This document shows positions 8,534 through 16,538 of a stretch of DNA of 64,000 nucleotides, in pieces. The notes below the pieces were generated by a model. That model saw nothing but the letters and a program-made list of their open reading frames with translations. It had not been told where the DNA came from and made no database searches. Source of the stretch: an uncultured Desulfobacterales bacterium (GTDB taxonomy: Bacteria; Desulfobacterota; Desulfobulbia; Desulfobulbales; Desulfocapsaceae); contig CALGIJ010000004.1 of the NCBI GenBank assembly GCA_937915545.1, forward strand, positions 62,001-126,000. Direction: 5' to 3'. Position 1 is the first letter of the stretch; every line of letters starts with the position of its first letter. The position numbers and the translations under genes are program-made.

Positions 8534-9325
8534 GTGACCGGGCACGCCGCAGACTCCGCGGTCCGGCGACGGGCGGGCGACACCCTGCTCGACCTGGGCG
8601 TCACCCTGCTCTGCTGGGCCTGGTTCATCGGCGGCTTCCTCTTCGTCTTCTCCTGGGCCTATCTTTTTGTCTCGCTCCTGGCCAGGGACCGCGAGGGTGG
8701 CTTCCAGCGCCTCAACCACTCCTTCTTCCGCGTCTTCTTCCGGCTGCTCGCCGCCTCTGCCCGCCGCCAGAAATTTTGCATTGACCCGCGCCTCGCCGCC
8801 ATCAGCGGGGCGGTGGTGGTCTGCAACCACCTCTCCTACCTCGACCCGCTCTTTCTCGTCGCCCTCTTCCCCCGGCACCGCACCGTCGTCAAGACCCGCT
8901 TCTTCTCGACCCCCATCTTCGGCCTCATGATCGCCCGTTCCGGCTACCTGCCGGCCACCGCAGAGGGTCGCCACGCCAGCCTCTTTCTGCAGGGCATGGA
9001 CAGCATGCCCGCCTATCTCGCCTCCGGCGGCAACCTCTTCATCTTTCCCGAAGGGACGAGGAGCCGCAACGGCCAACTCGGCCCCTTCCATCCGGGGGCG
9101 CTGAAGATCGCCCGCATGTGCCGGGCGCCGATCTACGTGCTGCGCCTCGGCGGCAGCGACCGGCTGTTCACCCCGGGGCGCTTCCTCTTCAAGGCCCACC
9201 TCCCCAACACCATCACCGTCGATCTCCTCGGCCGCCTCGAAGCGGGCGGCGACAAGCAGCCGGGACTCGCCGAGCTCGAGCGACGCCTGCGTCAGGTGTT
9301 CAGCGAGGAGAGCCCCCGGGAATAA
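8534..9325 (+). CDS. 1-acylglycerol-3-phosphate O-acyltransferase family protein (PlsC-like)
   Basis: A 263-residue protein with one or two N-terminal membrane segments (about residues 15-50). It has the PlsC motif I NHLSYLD (His99, Asp104) and motif III FPEGTRSRNG (Glu173). Family members acylate lysophospholipids or related acceptors on the cytoplasmic membrane face. A PlsC-like gene (ApeD) is common in aryl-polyene clusters. It starts four bases after KS1. Whether it acts on phosphatidic acid or on the cluster product is open. Confidence 0.85.
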   Translation: MTGHAADSAVRRRAGDTLLDLGVTLLCWAWFIGGFLFVFSWAYLFVSLLARDREGGFQRLNHSFFRVFFRLLAASARRQKFCIDPRLAAISGAVVVCNHLSYLDPLFLVALFPRHRTVVKTRFFSTPIFGLMIARSGYLPATAEGRHASLFLQGMDSMPAYLASGGNLFIFPEGTRSRNGQLGPFHPGALKIARMCRAPIYVLRLGGSDRLFTPGRFLFKAHLPNTITVDLLGRLEAGGDKQPGLAELERRLRQVFSEESPRE

Positions 9326-9424
9326 AGGGCAAAGCAGCGCCAGGCAGCCCGGGAAACATGCCGCCTGCCGACGCACTGCCTTCGCCTCCGCACCCCCGAA
9401 CGGCGGCCGATGAGGAAAATGTAC

Positions 9425-9606
9425 TTGTAAATCGGGTCGAAGATGTTACAATTGCCAGACTCGTTTCCATAATCAATATCAACACCTTACACCGACCTAC
9501 GGGGAGTCCGGGGAAAAGATGCCCCCGGCTCAGCTTCGCTGTTGTACAATTCCCCCCCAAGTGGTATAGGTTTTTCCCTGCGCCGGCACGGCATTACCGG
9601 CGGTAA
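9425..9606 (+). promoter_or_regulatory. Putative promoter and dyad elements in the 9326-9666 intergenic gap
   Basis: This 341-base gap has no gene and is AT-richer than its surroundings. TTGTAA at 9425-9430 and TACAAT at 9447-9452, with a 16-base spacer, form a plausible sigma-70 promoter. The same bases form an inverted repeat (TTGTAA, 15 bases, TTACAA at 9446-9451). Downstream are the perfect 8-base palindrome TTGTACAA at 9542-9549 and a dyad TTACCG/CGGTAA around 9594-9606. The arrangement suggests a regulated internal promoter for the second half of the cluster. No regulator gene is seen nearby. Confidence 0.4.
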
Positions 9607-9666
9607 CGGCCTGTCTTTCGGCCCTGCCGCCGCTGTTTCGCCACCCGGCAAGGTCCTTTGCCGGCG

Positions 9667-10008
9667 ATGAACATGAGTACACTGTCGCAACACCAGGCAC
9701 GGCTCACCGTGGACGCCGCTTCGCCATGGTTCAGCGGCCACTTTCCCGACGACCCCATTCTTCCGGGAGTGGCGCAGCTGAAGATGGTTATCGACCTGCT
9801 GGCGGCCAGCGGCTGCGGCAGGCCTCATCTCAGCGCCCTGAGCCGCGTCAAGTTTCGCAGGCTGGTCCGCCCCGGCGAGGTCCTGGACATCTCCGTAACC
9901 CCCGGGGAGACCGACGGCCGCTGCTCTTTTGCAATCACCTGCGGGGACGACGATGTCTGTTCCGGCAAAATGCACTTCACCCCAACCGAACACGTCACGA
10001 CGACATGA
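9667..10008 (+). CDS. FabA/FabZ-like hotdog protein with altered active site
   Basis: A 113-residue single-hotdog protein resembling FabZ and the ApeI/ApeP dehydratases. It has GHFPDDPILPGVAQL, with the catalytic histidine at His25. Fourteen residues later, where FabZ has the catalytic Glu (Asp in relatives), this protein has Lys39. It may therefore be inactive as a dehydratase, act as a partner subunit, or use other chemistry. The ATG at 9667 is preferred over TTG 9658 and ATG 9673, with AAGG just upstream. Its TGA overlaps the ATG of ACP2. A free-standing polyketide-type dehydratase at 15336 could supply the missing activity. Confidence 0.8.
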   Translation: MNMSTLSQHQARLTVDAASPWFSGHFPDDPILPGVAQLKMVIDLLAASGCGRPHLSALSRVKFRRLVRPGEVLDISVTPGETDGRCSFAITCGDDDVCSGKMHFTPTEHVTTT

Positions 10009-10271
10009 GCGACAAGATCAACGAGACCATCACCAGAATCGCCGAAATCATCATCAACGAACTGAAGCTCGAGGACGTCACCGCGGCGACCTTCAACCCC
10101 GACCTCGACCTGGTCGACGAAGTCGGCGTCGACTCCATGGACCTGGCGACGGTGGCCCTGGTCCTGCGCGACGAGTTCGGCATCAGGATCGACGAGGACG
10201 ACTACCCGAAGCTGTCGACGGTGCGCATCATCGCCCAGTACATCCTCGACAAGCAAAGCAGCGGGGAATGA
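10005..10271 (+). CDS. Acyl carrier protein 2 of the cluster
   Basis: An 88-residue carrier protein. The attachment motif is VGVDSMDLATVALVL with the phosphopantetheine serine at Ser44. ATG 10005 overlaps the hotdog stop (ATGA), and its own TGA overlaps the ATG of the next radical SAM gene. This translational coupling suggests that the hotdog protein, ACP2 and the radical SAM enzyme are made together, so the radical SAM reaction may take place on an ACP2-bound chain. Confidence 0.88.
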   Translation: MSDKINETITRIAEIIINELKLEDVTAATFNPDLDLVDEVGVDSMDLATVALVLRDEFGIRIDEDDYPKLSTVRIIAQYILDKQSSGE

Positions 10272-11326
10272 TGGCAACCGAGAAGACCTCGTGGAAATTC
10301 GCGGAGATCCTGGCAGCGCCGGGCATCCGCGAGCGCTGGGAGAAGGTGCGCCGCTACTTCTTCCTGCGCGAGTCGACCTACGACATGACCAATCGCTGCA
10401 ACATCCGCTGCGAGGGGTGCTACTACTACACCGGCGAGAAGCAGTTCGCCGCCGAGATATCCGATGAGGAGGCCTGGCGACGGCTCCTCGTGGCCGAGAA
10501 GGAGCGCGGCATCACCTATGCGGTGCTGGCCGGGGCCGAGCCTTCGCTGGTGCCCCAGCTGTGCCGCGTCTGCCAGCAGGTGCTGCCCCTCGGGGCCATC
10601 GCCAGCAACGGCCTTAAATTCATCCCCGCCGACATCGACTACCGCATCCACCTCTCGGTATGGGGCAACGATACCACCAGCAAGGCCATCCGCGGCGCCA
10701 GCGACATGCTCCTGCGGCAGATCGACAACTACCGCGGCGATCCCCGCGCCGTCTTCGTCTATACCTTCACCCCCGGCAATATCGACGAGGCCGGCGAAGT
10801 CTGCGAGCAGCTGGCCGCCGCCGGCCTGCCCATCACCTTCAACATGTTTTCCTCGCCGGTCGGCTATGGCGGACCCCTGCGCCATAGCGCGGAGTCGCTG
10901 CAGCGCACCCGCGCGGCCATGATGCGGCTGCTCCTCGACTACCCGCAGACGGTGCTCTTCTCCCCCTACAACGTCGTCGCCCATACCGAGCCGCTGTCAT
11001 TGCACGACCTCTTCTCCTGTTCCTACCCGCGGCAGAACCCCTCCACCGACATCGGCCTGGGGCGCTCCTTCCGCCAGTATCGCACCGACCTGCAATGGGA
11101 CCGCGAGGCCGCCTGCTGCGTCCCCGACACCGACTGCGCCGACTGCCGCCACTACGCCGCCGGCAGCGCCGTGGTCACCGCCCGCATGTACCGGCATGCC
11201 ACCGACCCGACGACCTTTGCCGCCTGGCTCGACTACGTCGACACCTATCTGGCCGTCTGGGTGCGGGGATACGAGAAAGGGCCCAACCTCTGCGACGCCC
11301 TGGTGGCGCCGCCGCCAACCCACTAG
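10268..11326 (+). CDS. Radical SAM enzyme with C-terminal cysteine cluster (paralogue A)
   Basis: A 352-residue protein. The radical SAM motif CNIRCEGC supplies Cys44, Cys48 and Cys51. The C-terminal part has Cys251, then Cys283-Cys284, Cys290 and Cys293, a pattern suggesting an auxiliary Fe-S cluster similar to SPASM/twitch enzymes. The usual GGEP SAM-contact motif reads AGAEP here. It is clearly paralogous to the next gene (shared YDxTNRCNxRCxGC, LSVWG/ISLWG and the C-terminal cysteine pattern). The start overlaps ACP2 by four bases; ATG 10271 is an equivalent alternative. The substrate is unknown; ACP-linked polyene or aryl intermediates are candidates. Confidence 0.82.
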   Translation: MMATEKTSWKFAEILAAPGIRERWEKVRRYFFLRESTYDMTNRCNIRCEGCYYYTGEKQFAAEISDEEAWRRLLVAEKERGITYAVLAGAEPSLVPQLCRVCQQVLPLGAIASNGLKFIPADIDYRIHLSVWGNDTTSKAIRGASDMLLRQIDNYRGDPRAVFVYTFTPGNIDEAGEVCEQLAAAGLPITFNMFSSPVGYGGPLRHSAESLQRTRAAMMRLLLDYPQTVLFSPYNVVAHTEPLSLHDLFSCSYPRQNPSTDIGLGRSFRQYRTDLQWDREAACCVPDTDCADCRHYAAGSAVVTARMYRHATDPTTFAAWLDYVDTYLAVWVRGYEKGPNLCDALVAPPPTH

Positions 11327-11333
11327 CCGACCT

Positions 11334-12332
11334 ATGATCACCGTCAGTTCCCTCCTCGATGCCCACTGGTACGAGCGCTACAAGACCATCTCCAAGCTCA
11401 ACATCCGCAGCTCCATCTACGATGTCACCAACCGCTGCAACCTGCGCTGCAAGGGGTGCTTCTTCTTCTCTTCGGGGGAGCACCAGGTAGGCGACGAAGA
11501 AAACGACCTTGCCTTGTGGCACCAGTTCATCGACCGGGAGATGGCACGTGGGGTCAACCTCGCCATCCTCATCGGCGGCGAGCCGACGCTGTGCCTCGAC
11601 CGCGTCGAGGCCTTCTATAAGAAGCTGCCCACCTTCTGCGCCACCAACGGGCTCATCAAAGTGCCGCGCGACCGCTTCCCCGAACTCATGGTCGGCATCT
11701 CCCTGTGGGGCGACAGCGCCGACGAGACCATCCTGCGCGGCAAGGACACCTTCAAAATCTCCAGCGCCAACTACCAGGGCGACCCCAACGCCTACTATCT
11801 TTACACCATCACCCCCAAGCAGCTCGGCAAGACCGAGGCGATCATCACCAAGATCCGCGACGTCGGCCTCAAGGTGCACATGCAGCTGCTCTCAAACGAT
11901 GAGGGCGTCGACGGCTTCTCCTGGCAGCCGGAGGAGCTGGTGGCGGTGCGCGAGGAAATGGACGCCATGCTCGACCGCTATCCGGAGACGGTGATCTCCT
12001 GCAAGTACTACCACGAGGTCATCACCAGCGGCACCATGCTCGGCCGCAGGTTCGGCTGGATGGAGTGCCCCTCGGTGACCGAGCCCCTCGACCGGCGCCA
12101 GCCGCAGCCGAAACGGCTGATCGGCTTCATCCGCTGGTCTTCGAACCTGCGCGCCATGCACCGCTGCTGCACCTCCGAGACCCGCGACTGCTCCACCTGC
12201 AAGGACGGCGCCGCCCACATGAGCTGGGTGATGGTCAACAAGCGGGCGCACATCAAGACCGCGGAGGACCTGCAGAACTGGATCGAGGTTTACGAGATGT
12301 TCGCCAAACTCTACCGCTTCATCCCCTGGTAG
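11334..12332 (+). CDS. Radical SAM enzyme with C-terminal cysteine cluster (paralogue B)
   Basis: A 332-residue paralogue of the preceding gene. The motif CNLRCKGC gives Cys35, Cys39 and Cys42, and a canonical GGEP motif follows. C-terminal cysteines are Cys245, Cys278-Cys279, Cys286 and Cys289, spaced as in paralogue A. ATG 11334 lies seven bases after the upstream stop; the long in-frame extension upstream is antisense-like and was discarded. Retaining both tandem copies with different SAM-site residues suggests sequential or heteromeric action rather than redundancy. KS2 begins four bases downstream. Confidence 0.82.
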   Translation: MITVSSLLDAHWYERYKTISKLNIRSSIYDVTNRCNLRCKGCFFFSSGEHQVGDEENDLALWHQFIDREMARGVNLAILIGGEPTLCLDRVEAFYKKLPTFCATNGLIKVPRDRFPELMVGISLWGDSADETILRGKDTFKISSANYQGDPNAYYLYTITPKQLGKTEAIITKIRDVGLKVHMQLLSNDEGVDGFSWQPEELVAVREEMDAMLDRYPETVISCKYYHEVITSGTMLGRRFGWMECPSVTEPLDRRQPQPKRLIGFIRWSSNLRAMHRCCTSETRDCSTCKDGAAHMSWVMVNKRAHIKTAEDLQNWIEVYEMFAKLYRFIPW

Positions 12333-12336
12333 CGGT

Positions 12337-13587
12337 ATGGCCCGGCGCGACGCGGTCATCCTCGGCTACGACGCCGTCTCACCCCTCGGCTGCGACCTGG
12401 CGCGGCAGTGGCGCCGCCTCCTGGCCGGCGAAAGCGGCATCGGCCCGCTGACCCGCTTTCCTCTGCCGCCGAACTTCCCGGTGACCATCGCCGGCGAGGT
12501 CGAGGACATCACCGGCGAGAGCTTCCCCTTCCTCTCCGCCCGCCACCAGGCGGCCTGGAGCTCACCGGTGTTCCGCTACTCGCTGCTGACCGTCGCCCGA
12601 GCCCTGGCCGGCTGCGGGCTGGAGATAACCGCCGAGCTCGCCCCGCGCACCGCGGTCACCTACAGCACCGCCATCGGCGGGCTCGATGCGGTGCTCGCCG
12701 CCGACCGCCGCCTGCAGCAGGACAATCGCCTGCCGCCGCCCTACACCAACCCCAATTCCTGCATCAACATGATCGGCGGCAAGATCGCCATCGAGACAGG
12801 GGCCACCGGACCGATCGTCACCACCATCACCGCCTGCGCCACCGGGCTGACCTCAATGCTCGTCGGCGCCATGCTGATCCTCGAAAACCGCGCCGACCTG
12901 GTCATCTGCGGGGCGGTCGATTTCCCGCTGGTTGAACCCATCGTCGCCGGTTTCCATACCATGAACGGGGTCTACCACCGCAAAGAGGGCAGCCTGCCCG
13001 AGCCGCCGCACAAGGCCAGCCGGCCCTTTTCCAAGGACCGCCGCGGCTTCGTCATCTCCGAGGGGGCTGGGGCGGTGATCCTCGCCGCCGGCGACTTCGC
13101 CGCCGCCCATGGCCTGCCCGTGCGCGCCCGCCTGGCCGGCTGGTCGATGACCTCCGACGCCCACCACTTCGTCGCCCCCCACCTGCCCACCGTCACCCGC
13201 TGCATCGCCGAGGCCATCGCCGATGCCGGCATCGCCCCGGAGGATGTGGCGGCCATCAACGCCCACGCCGCCTCCACCAAGGTCGGTGACTTCACCGAAT
13301 ATCAGGCCCTGCGCCAGGTCTTCGGCGACCGGCTGCCACCGGTGTCGGCCAACAAGTCGCTTATCGGCCACGCCATGGGGGCGTCGAGCGCCATCGAGAC
13401 CATCTTCGCCCTGCGCGGCCAGGAGGAGGGCATTCTTCCCCCGACCATCAACTATCAACCCGACGCGGAGATCGACATCGACTGTGTCGCCGCCGGCAGC
13501 CGCCCCCTCGACCAGGAATTCGTCTTGAAGAATTCCTTTGGCTTTGGGGGCTGCAACGCCTGCGCGGTCTTCGCCCGGTGCCCATGA
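12337..13587 (+). CDS. Beta-ketoacyl-ACP synthase (FabF-like), KS2
   Basis: A 416-residue condensing enzyme with Cys167 in TACATGL, His310 in NAHAASTKVGD and His345 in IGHAMG, so the triad is complete. Like KS1 it departs from the usual HGTSTP loop (HAASTKVGD). The FGFGGCNACAVF C-terminal signature has Cys where FabF has Thr. It probably extends the polyene chain together with KS3, which begins seven bases downstream. Two adjacent ketosynthase genes are also typical of aryl-polyene and ladderane-type clusters, but here neither has lost its cysteine. Confidence 0.88.
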   Translation: MARRDAVILGYDAVSPLGCDLARQWRRLLAGESGIGPLTRFPLPPNFPVTIAGEVEDITGESFPFLSARHQAAWSSPVFRYSLLTVARALAGCGLEITAELAPRTAVTYSTAIGGLDAVLAADRRLQQDNRLPPPYTNPNSCINMIGGKIAIETGATGPIVTTITACATGLTSMLVGAMLILENRADLVICGAVDFPLVEPIVAGFHTMNGVYHRKEGSLPEPPHKASRPFSKDRRGFVISEGAGAVILAAGDFAAAHGLPVRARLAGWSMTSDAHHFVAPHLPTVTRCIAEAIADAGIAPEDVAAINAHAASTKVGDFTEYQALRQVFGDRLPPVSANKSLIGHAMGASSAIETIFALRGQEEGILPPTINYQPDAEIDIDCVAAGSRPLDQEFVLKNSFGFGGCNACAVFARCP

Positions 13588-13594
13588 GCAGCGT

Positions 13595-14860
13595 ATGAGA
13601 GCCCCCAAGAACAGAAGGGTCATGGTCGTCGGCTACGAGGTGGCCACCGCCCTTGGCAGCACCCTGGAAACCACCTGGGAGGCAGCCGCCCAGGGTCGCG
13701 CCGGCTTTCGCCGTCTGACCCGCTGCCTGTCGGAGAGCCGCAGCAACATCGTCGGCGAGATCCCCGACTGGGACCCATCCGCCCTGCCCTATGTCGACCG
13801 CAAGGAAGCCTCCCTGTGGAACGCCGCCTACGTCTTCCTGACCATGGAGACCTGCCGCCGCGCCCTGCAGCACGCCGGGGTGACCATCGACGCCAGCATC
13901 GGCAGGCGCACCGGCTGCCTCATCGGCTCGGCCTTGAACGGCACCGACTCCTACCGCGTCGCCATGGACAACTACGTCAACCTCGGCCCGCTCAAGGTCA
14001 GCCCCTACCTCTTGCCCAACGTCTGCGCCAACCTGCCGGCCGGCAAGGCGGGCATGCTGCTCGGCTTCACCGGGCCGATCTTCTCCCCCCAGGGGGCCTG
14101 CGCCTCCGGCAACCACGCCATCGGCATCGCCGCCCGCATGATCCGTGACGGCGACTGCGACTTCGTCCTCGCCGGGGGTGTCGAGACCTGCCTGGTGCCG
14201 GAGATCATCCAGGGCTTCTCCAACATGCTGGCGACCATCAAAGTCGGCCCCAAGGACCGCGCCGCCGAGGACCCCACCCAGGCCTCGCGCCCGTTCAGCG
14301 TCGACCGCAAGGGCTTTGTGCTCGCCGAGGGCGCCGGCGTGCTGGTGCTCGCCGCCGAAGAGGCGGTGCGCGCCCATGGCCTGAAAGCGCTGGCCGAGAT
14401 CAAAGGCGTCGGCTGGAATTCCGACGCCCATCACTTCACCCGCCCCAACGCAGAGACCATCGTCGACGCCATCAACGAGGCTATCGATGACGCCGAACTG
14501 GCTCCCTCCGACATCGACGCCATCAACGCCCATGGCACCTCGACCCCCACCGGCGACGCCACCGAGGTGCACTGCCTGCGCCGCGTCTTCGCCGATCGTC
14601 TGTCCACCATCCCGGTGGTGGCCAACAAGAGCCAGGTCGGCCACTCGCTGGGGGCCTCGGCGGCCATCGAGGCCGCCCTGACAGTCGAGGGCATGGCACG
14701 GGGCGTCCTGCTACCAACGGTCAACCACCTTCCCGACCCGGAGTTCGCCGATCTCGACGTCGTTCCCAACCTACCCCGCCGGCAGGCACACGAACTGGTG
14801 CTCTCCAACTCCTTCGGCTTCGGCGGCACCAACTGCTGCATCGTCTTCCGGGGGCTGTGA
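13595..14860 (+). CDS. Beta-ketoacyl-ACP synthase (FabF-like), KS3
   Basis: A 421-residue condensing enzyme. The catalytic cysteine is Cys169 in GACASGN, with His313 in the canonical NAHGTSTPTGD and His350 in VGHSLG. The ATG at 13595 is chosen; a longer frame from 13538 would run back into KS2. Its TGA overlaps the thioesterase ATG by one base. With its standard histidine loop it is the most FabF-like of the three synthases and may form a heterodimer with KS2, although that cannot be read from sequence. Confidence 0.88.
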   Translation: MRAPKNRRVMVVGYEVATALGSTLETTWEAAAQGRAGFRRLTRCLSESRSNIVGEIPDWDPSALPYVDRKEASLWNAAYVFLTMETCRRALQHAGVTIDASIGRRTGCLIGSALNGTDSYRVAMDNYVNLGPLKVSPYLLPNVCANLPAGKAGMLLGFTGPIFSPQGACASGNHAIGIAARMIRDGDCDFVLAGGVETCLVPEIIQGFSNMLATIKVGPKDRAAEDPTQASRPFSVDRKGFVLAEGAGVLVLAAEEAVRAHGLKALAEIKGVGWNSDAHHFTRPNAETIVDAINEAIDDAELAPSDIDAINAHGTSTPTGDATEVHCLRRVFADRLSTIPVVANKSQVGHSLGASAAIEAALTVEGMARGVLLPTVNHLPDPEFADLDVVPNLPRRQAHELVLSNSFGFGGTNCCIVFRGL

Positions 14861-15339
14861 TGCGGCCGCGCCCCTTCATCCCGCAGCCCCTCGCCGAAGA
14901 GCCCAGCCACGTCCGCGACGCCGGCAGCGGCACCCTCTGGCATCGTTGCGAGCTGCGCACCCTCTATGTCGACACTGACCGCTCCCAGGTAGTTTACCAC
15001 GCCAACTATCTGAAATACTTTGAATATGGCCGCGCCTCACTGATGCGGCACTTCAACTATCCCTACAAGGACATCGAGGCCAGCGGCTACACCTACCCGA
15101 TTATCAAGACCGAGCTCAATTACTATTCGCCGCTTTACTACGACGACCTGATGTATATCCATACCCGGCCGACATCGCTCGAGCTGGTCAAACTGCAGTT
15201 CGACTATCTCATCACCCGCGCCGCCGACGGTGAAATCTGCTGCACCGGCTTCACCCGCCACTGCGCCGTCAACGGTAAGGGCATCCCGGTGGAAATCGAC
15301 GCCAAGACAGTCGCCCTGTGGCGGGAGTTCCCGCGGTGA
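14860..15339 (+). CDS. Acyl-CoA/ACP thioesterase, YbgC/4HBT hotdog family
   Basis: A 159-residue hotdog protein with the 4-hydroxybenzoyl-CoA-thioesterase/YbgC signature DTDRSQVVYHANY beginning at Asp38, followed by LKYFEYGR. It would release the acyl chain as a free acid or edit misprimed ACP. In aryl-polyene clusters the equivalent is ApeK. A free acid released here would be a natural substrate for the fused fatty acid kinase at 3492. ATG 14860 overlaps the KS3 stop by one base; GTG 14857 is an alternative. Confidence 0.85.
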   Translation: MRPRPFIPQPLAEEPSHVRDAGSGTLWHRCELRTLYVDTDRSQVVYHANYLKYFEYGRASLMRHFNYPYKDIEASGYTYPIIKTELNYYSPLYYDDLMYIHTRPTSLELVKLQFDYLITRAADGEICCTGFTRHCAVNGKGIPVEIDAKTVALWREFPR

Positions 15340-16217
15340 GCCCGGCCCGGCGACAGCGCTGCCCGCTGACGGTGAAGCCCTGGTTCGCCGACCACGGCGT
15401 CTCCGGCAGGGCGGTGCTGCCGGCGGTGGAAGCCCTGCTGTTCCTCGCCGCTCGCAGCCGCGAGGTCTGCCCGGCGGTCGACATCACCGCCATGAGCGAG
15501 GTCCGCCTGACCAAGTTTCTCGACATCACCGGCCGGCAGGGCGAGCTTGAGGTACTGGTGGAGACGGAGGTGGAGGATGGCTGGCTGAGCGCGGCCTTGT
15601 GCAGCGAGACGCCGCTCAAGGGGATGACGCGGGTCAAGGAGCACTGCCGGGTACGTTTTCGCCTCGGGCCAGCCGAGGAGACGAGGGAGGAGGTTTACGA
15701 CATGGCTCTGCCGCAGCGGGCGAGGTTGACCTTTTCCGCCACTGACATCTATCGCCACCTGGTGCCCTTCGGCCCCACCTACCACAGCCTGCAGGGCACC
15801 CTGCAGATAATTGGCGACCATGCCCTGGGCACGGTGCGCGCCCCCCTCGTCGCCGGCGACGAGGGGGTGGCGGGGTTGCTTGGCTCGCCCTTTCCCTGCG
15901 ATGGGGCGATGCATGCCGCCTGCGTCCTCGGCCAGCAGCGGGCCAGCTTCATCCCCTTCCCGGTAGGCATGGCCGAGCGGCGGGTCCTGCGGCCGACCCA
16001 GCCCGGCAAGGACTACCTGATACGCGCCACGCTCACCGCCGAGAGTCCGGCCGAGCTGACCTTCGCCCTGCGCATCGCCGAACCCTCCGGGCGGCTCTGC
16101 GAGAGGATCGACGGCCTGCGCATGCGCGACGCCGGACTGTTCGCCAGAAAGACGGCGACGCCGGCGGTAGCCGCCGCCTCATCCCCTGCCACGCCCCAGA
16201 CCCAGGCCACACCATGA
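15336..16217 (+). CDS. Free-standing polyketide-synthase-type dehydratase (double hotdog)
   Basis: A 293-residue protein with both signatures of PKS dehydratase domains: HxxxGxxxxP as H20-GVS-G24-RAVL-P29, and DxxxH as D189-GAM-H193, the expected spacing for a double-hotdog fold. It would dehydrate beta-hydroxyacyl-ACP to enoyl-ACP and can account for repeated double-bond formation. The GTG start at 15336 overlaps the thioesterase stop (GTGA); an upstream GTG at 15318 is possible. The last ~25 residues are a low-complexity Ala/Pro/Thr tail. Discrete PKS-DH proteins are unusual in bacterial type II systems. Confidence 0.78.
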   Translation: MSPARRQRCPLTVKPWFADHGVSGRAVLPAVEALLFLAARSREVCPAVDITAMSEVRLTKFLDITGRQGELEVLVETEVEDGWLSAALCSETPLKGMTRVKEHCRVRFRLGPAEETREEVYDMALPQRARLTFSATDIYRHLVPFGPTYHSLQGTLQIIGDHALGTVRAPLVAGDEGVAGLLGSPFPCDGAMHAACVLGQQRASFIPFPVGMAERRVLRPTQPGKDYLIRATLTAESPAELTFALRIAEPSGRLCERIDGLRMRDAGLFARKTATPAVAAASSPATPQTQATP

Positions 16218-16489
16218 CCCCTCTGCAACTGGAATTACTCGAGCTGATAGAGGTCACCTGCAAGCTGCCGGCGGCCGACCGGGAGACCTTCGACGTACAC
16301 GGTCCGCTCATCGGCCCGGATTCGGCCCTGGGCATCGACTCCCTCGACGCCCTGGAGATCGCCGTCACCGTGCAGCAGCGCTATGGCGTGCGCATGAACT
16401 CGGAGAACACCACCCGCACCGTGCTGCGCTCCCTGGCCAGCCTGACCGACTACGTTGCCACCGGGGAATCGCCTGCCACCACCGGCTAG
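16214..16489 (+). CDS. Acyl carrier protein 3 of the cluster
   Basis: A 91-residue carrier protein with the attachment motif LGIDSLDALEIAV; the phosphopantetheine serine is Ser43. ATG 16214 overlaps the dehydratase stop (ATGA). It is the last carrier before the ammonia-lyase gene and may carry the aryl starter. A TATAAT hexamer at 16491-16496 just after its stop has no convincing -35 partner. Confidence 0.88.
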   Translation: MTPLQLELLELIEVTCKLPAADRETFDVHGPLIGPDSALGIDSLDALEIAVTVQQRYGVRMNSENTTRTVLRSLASLTDYVATGESPATTG

Positions 16490-16538
16490 GTATAATCCTC
16501 GCGGCAATCCTCTCGCCAAAACTTCGCCACCAGCCTTC

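Noticed and set aside
10005..11334. Long open frames starting at 9929 and 11196 that extend the two radical SAM genes upstream
   Set aside because: The extensions lie in other reading frames of the ACP2 and paralogue A genes; ATG codons coupled to upstream stops and family N-termini fix the true starts.
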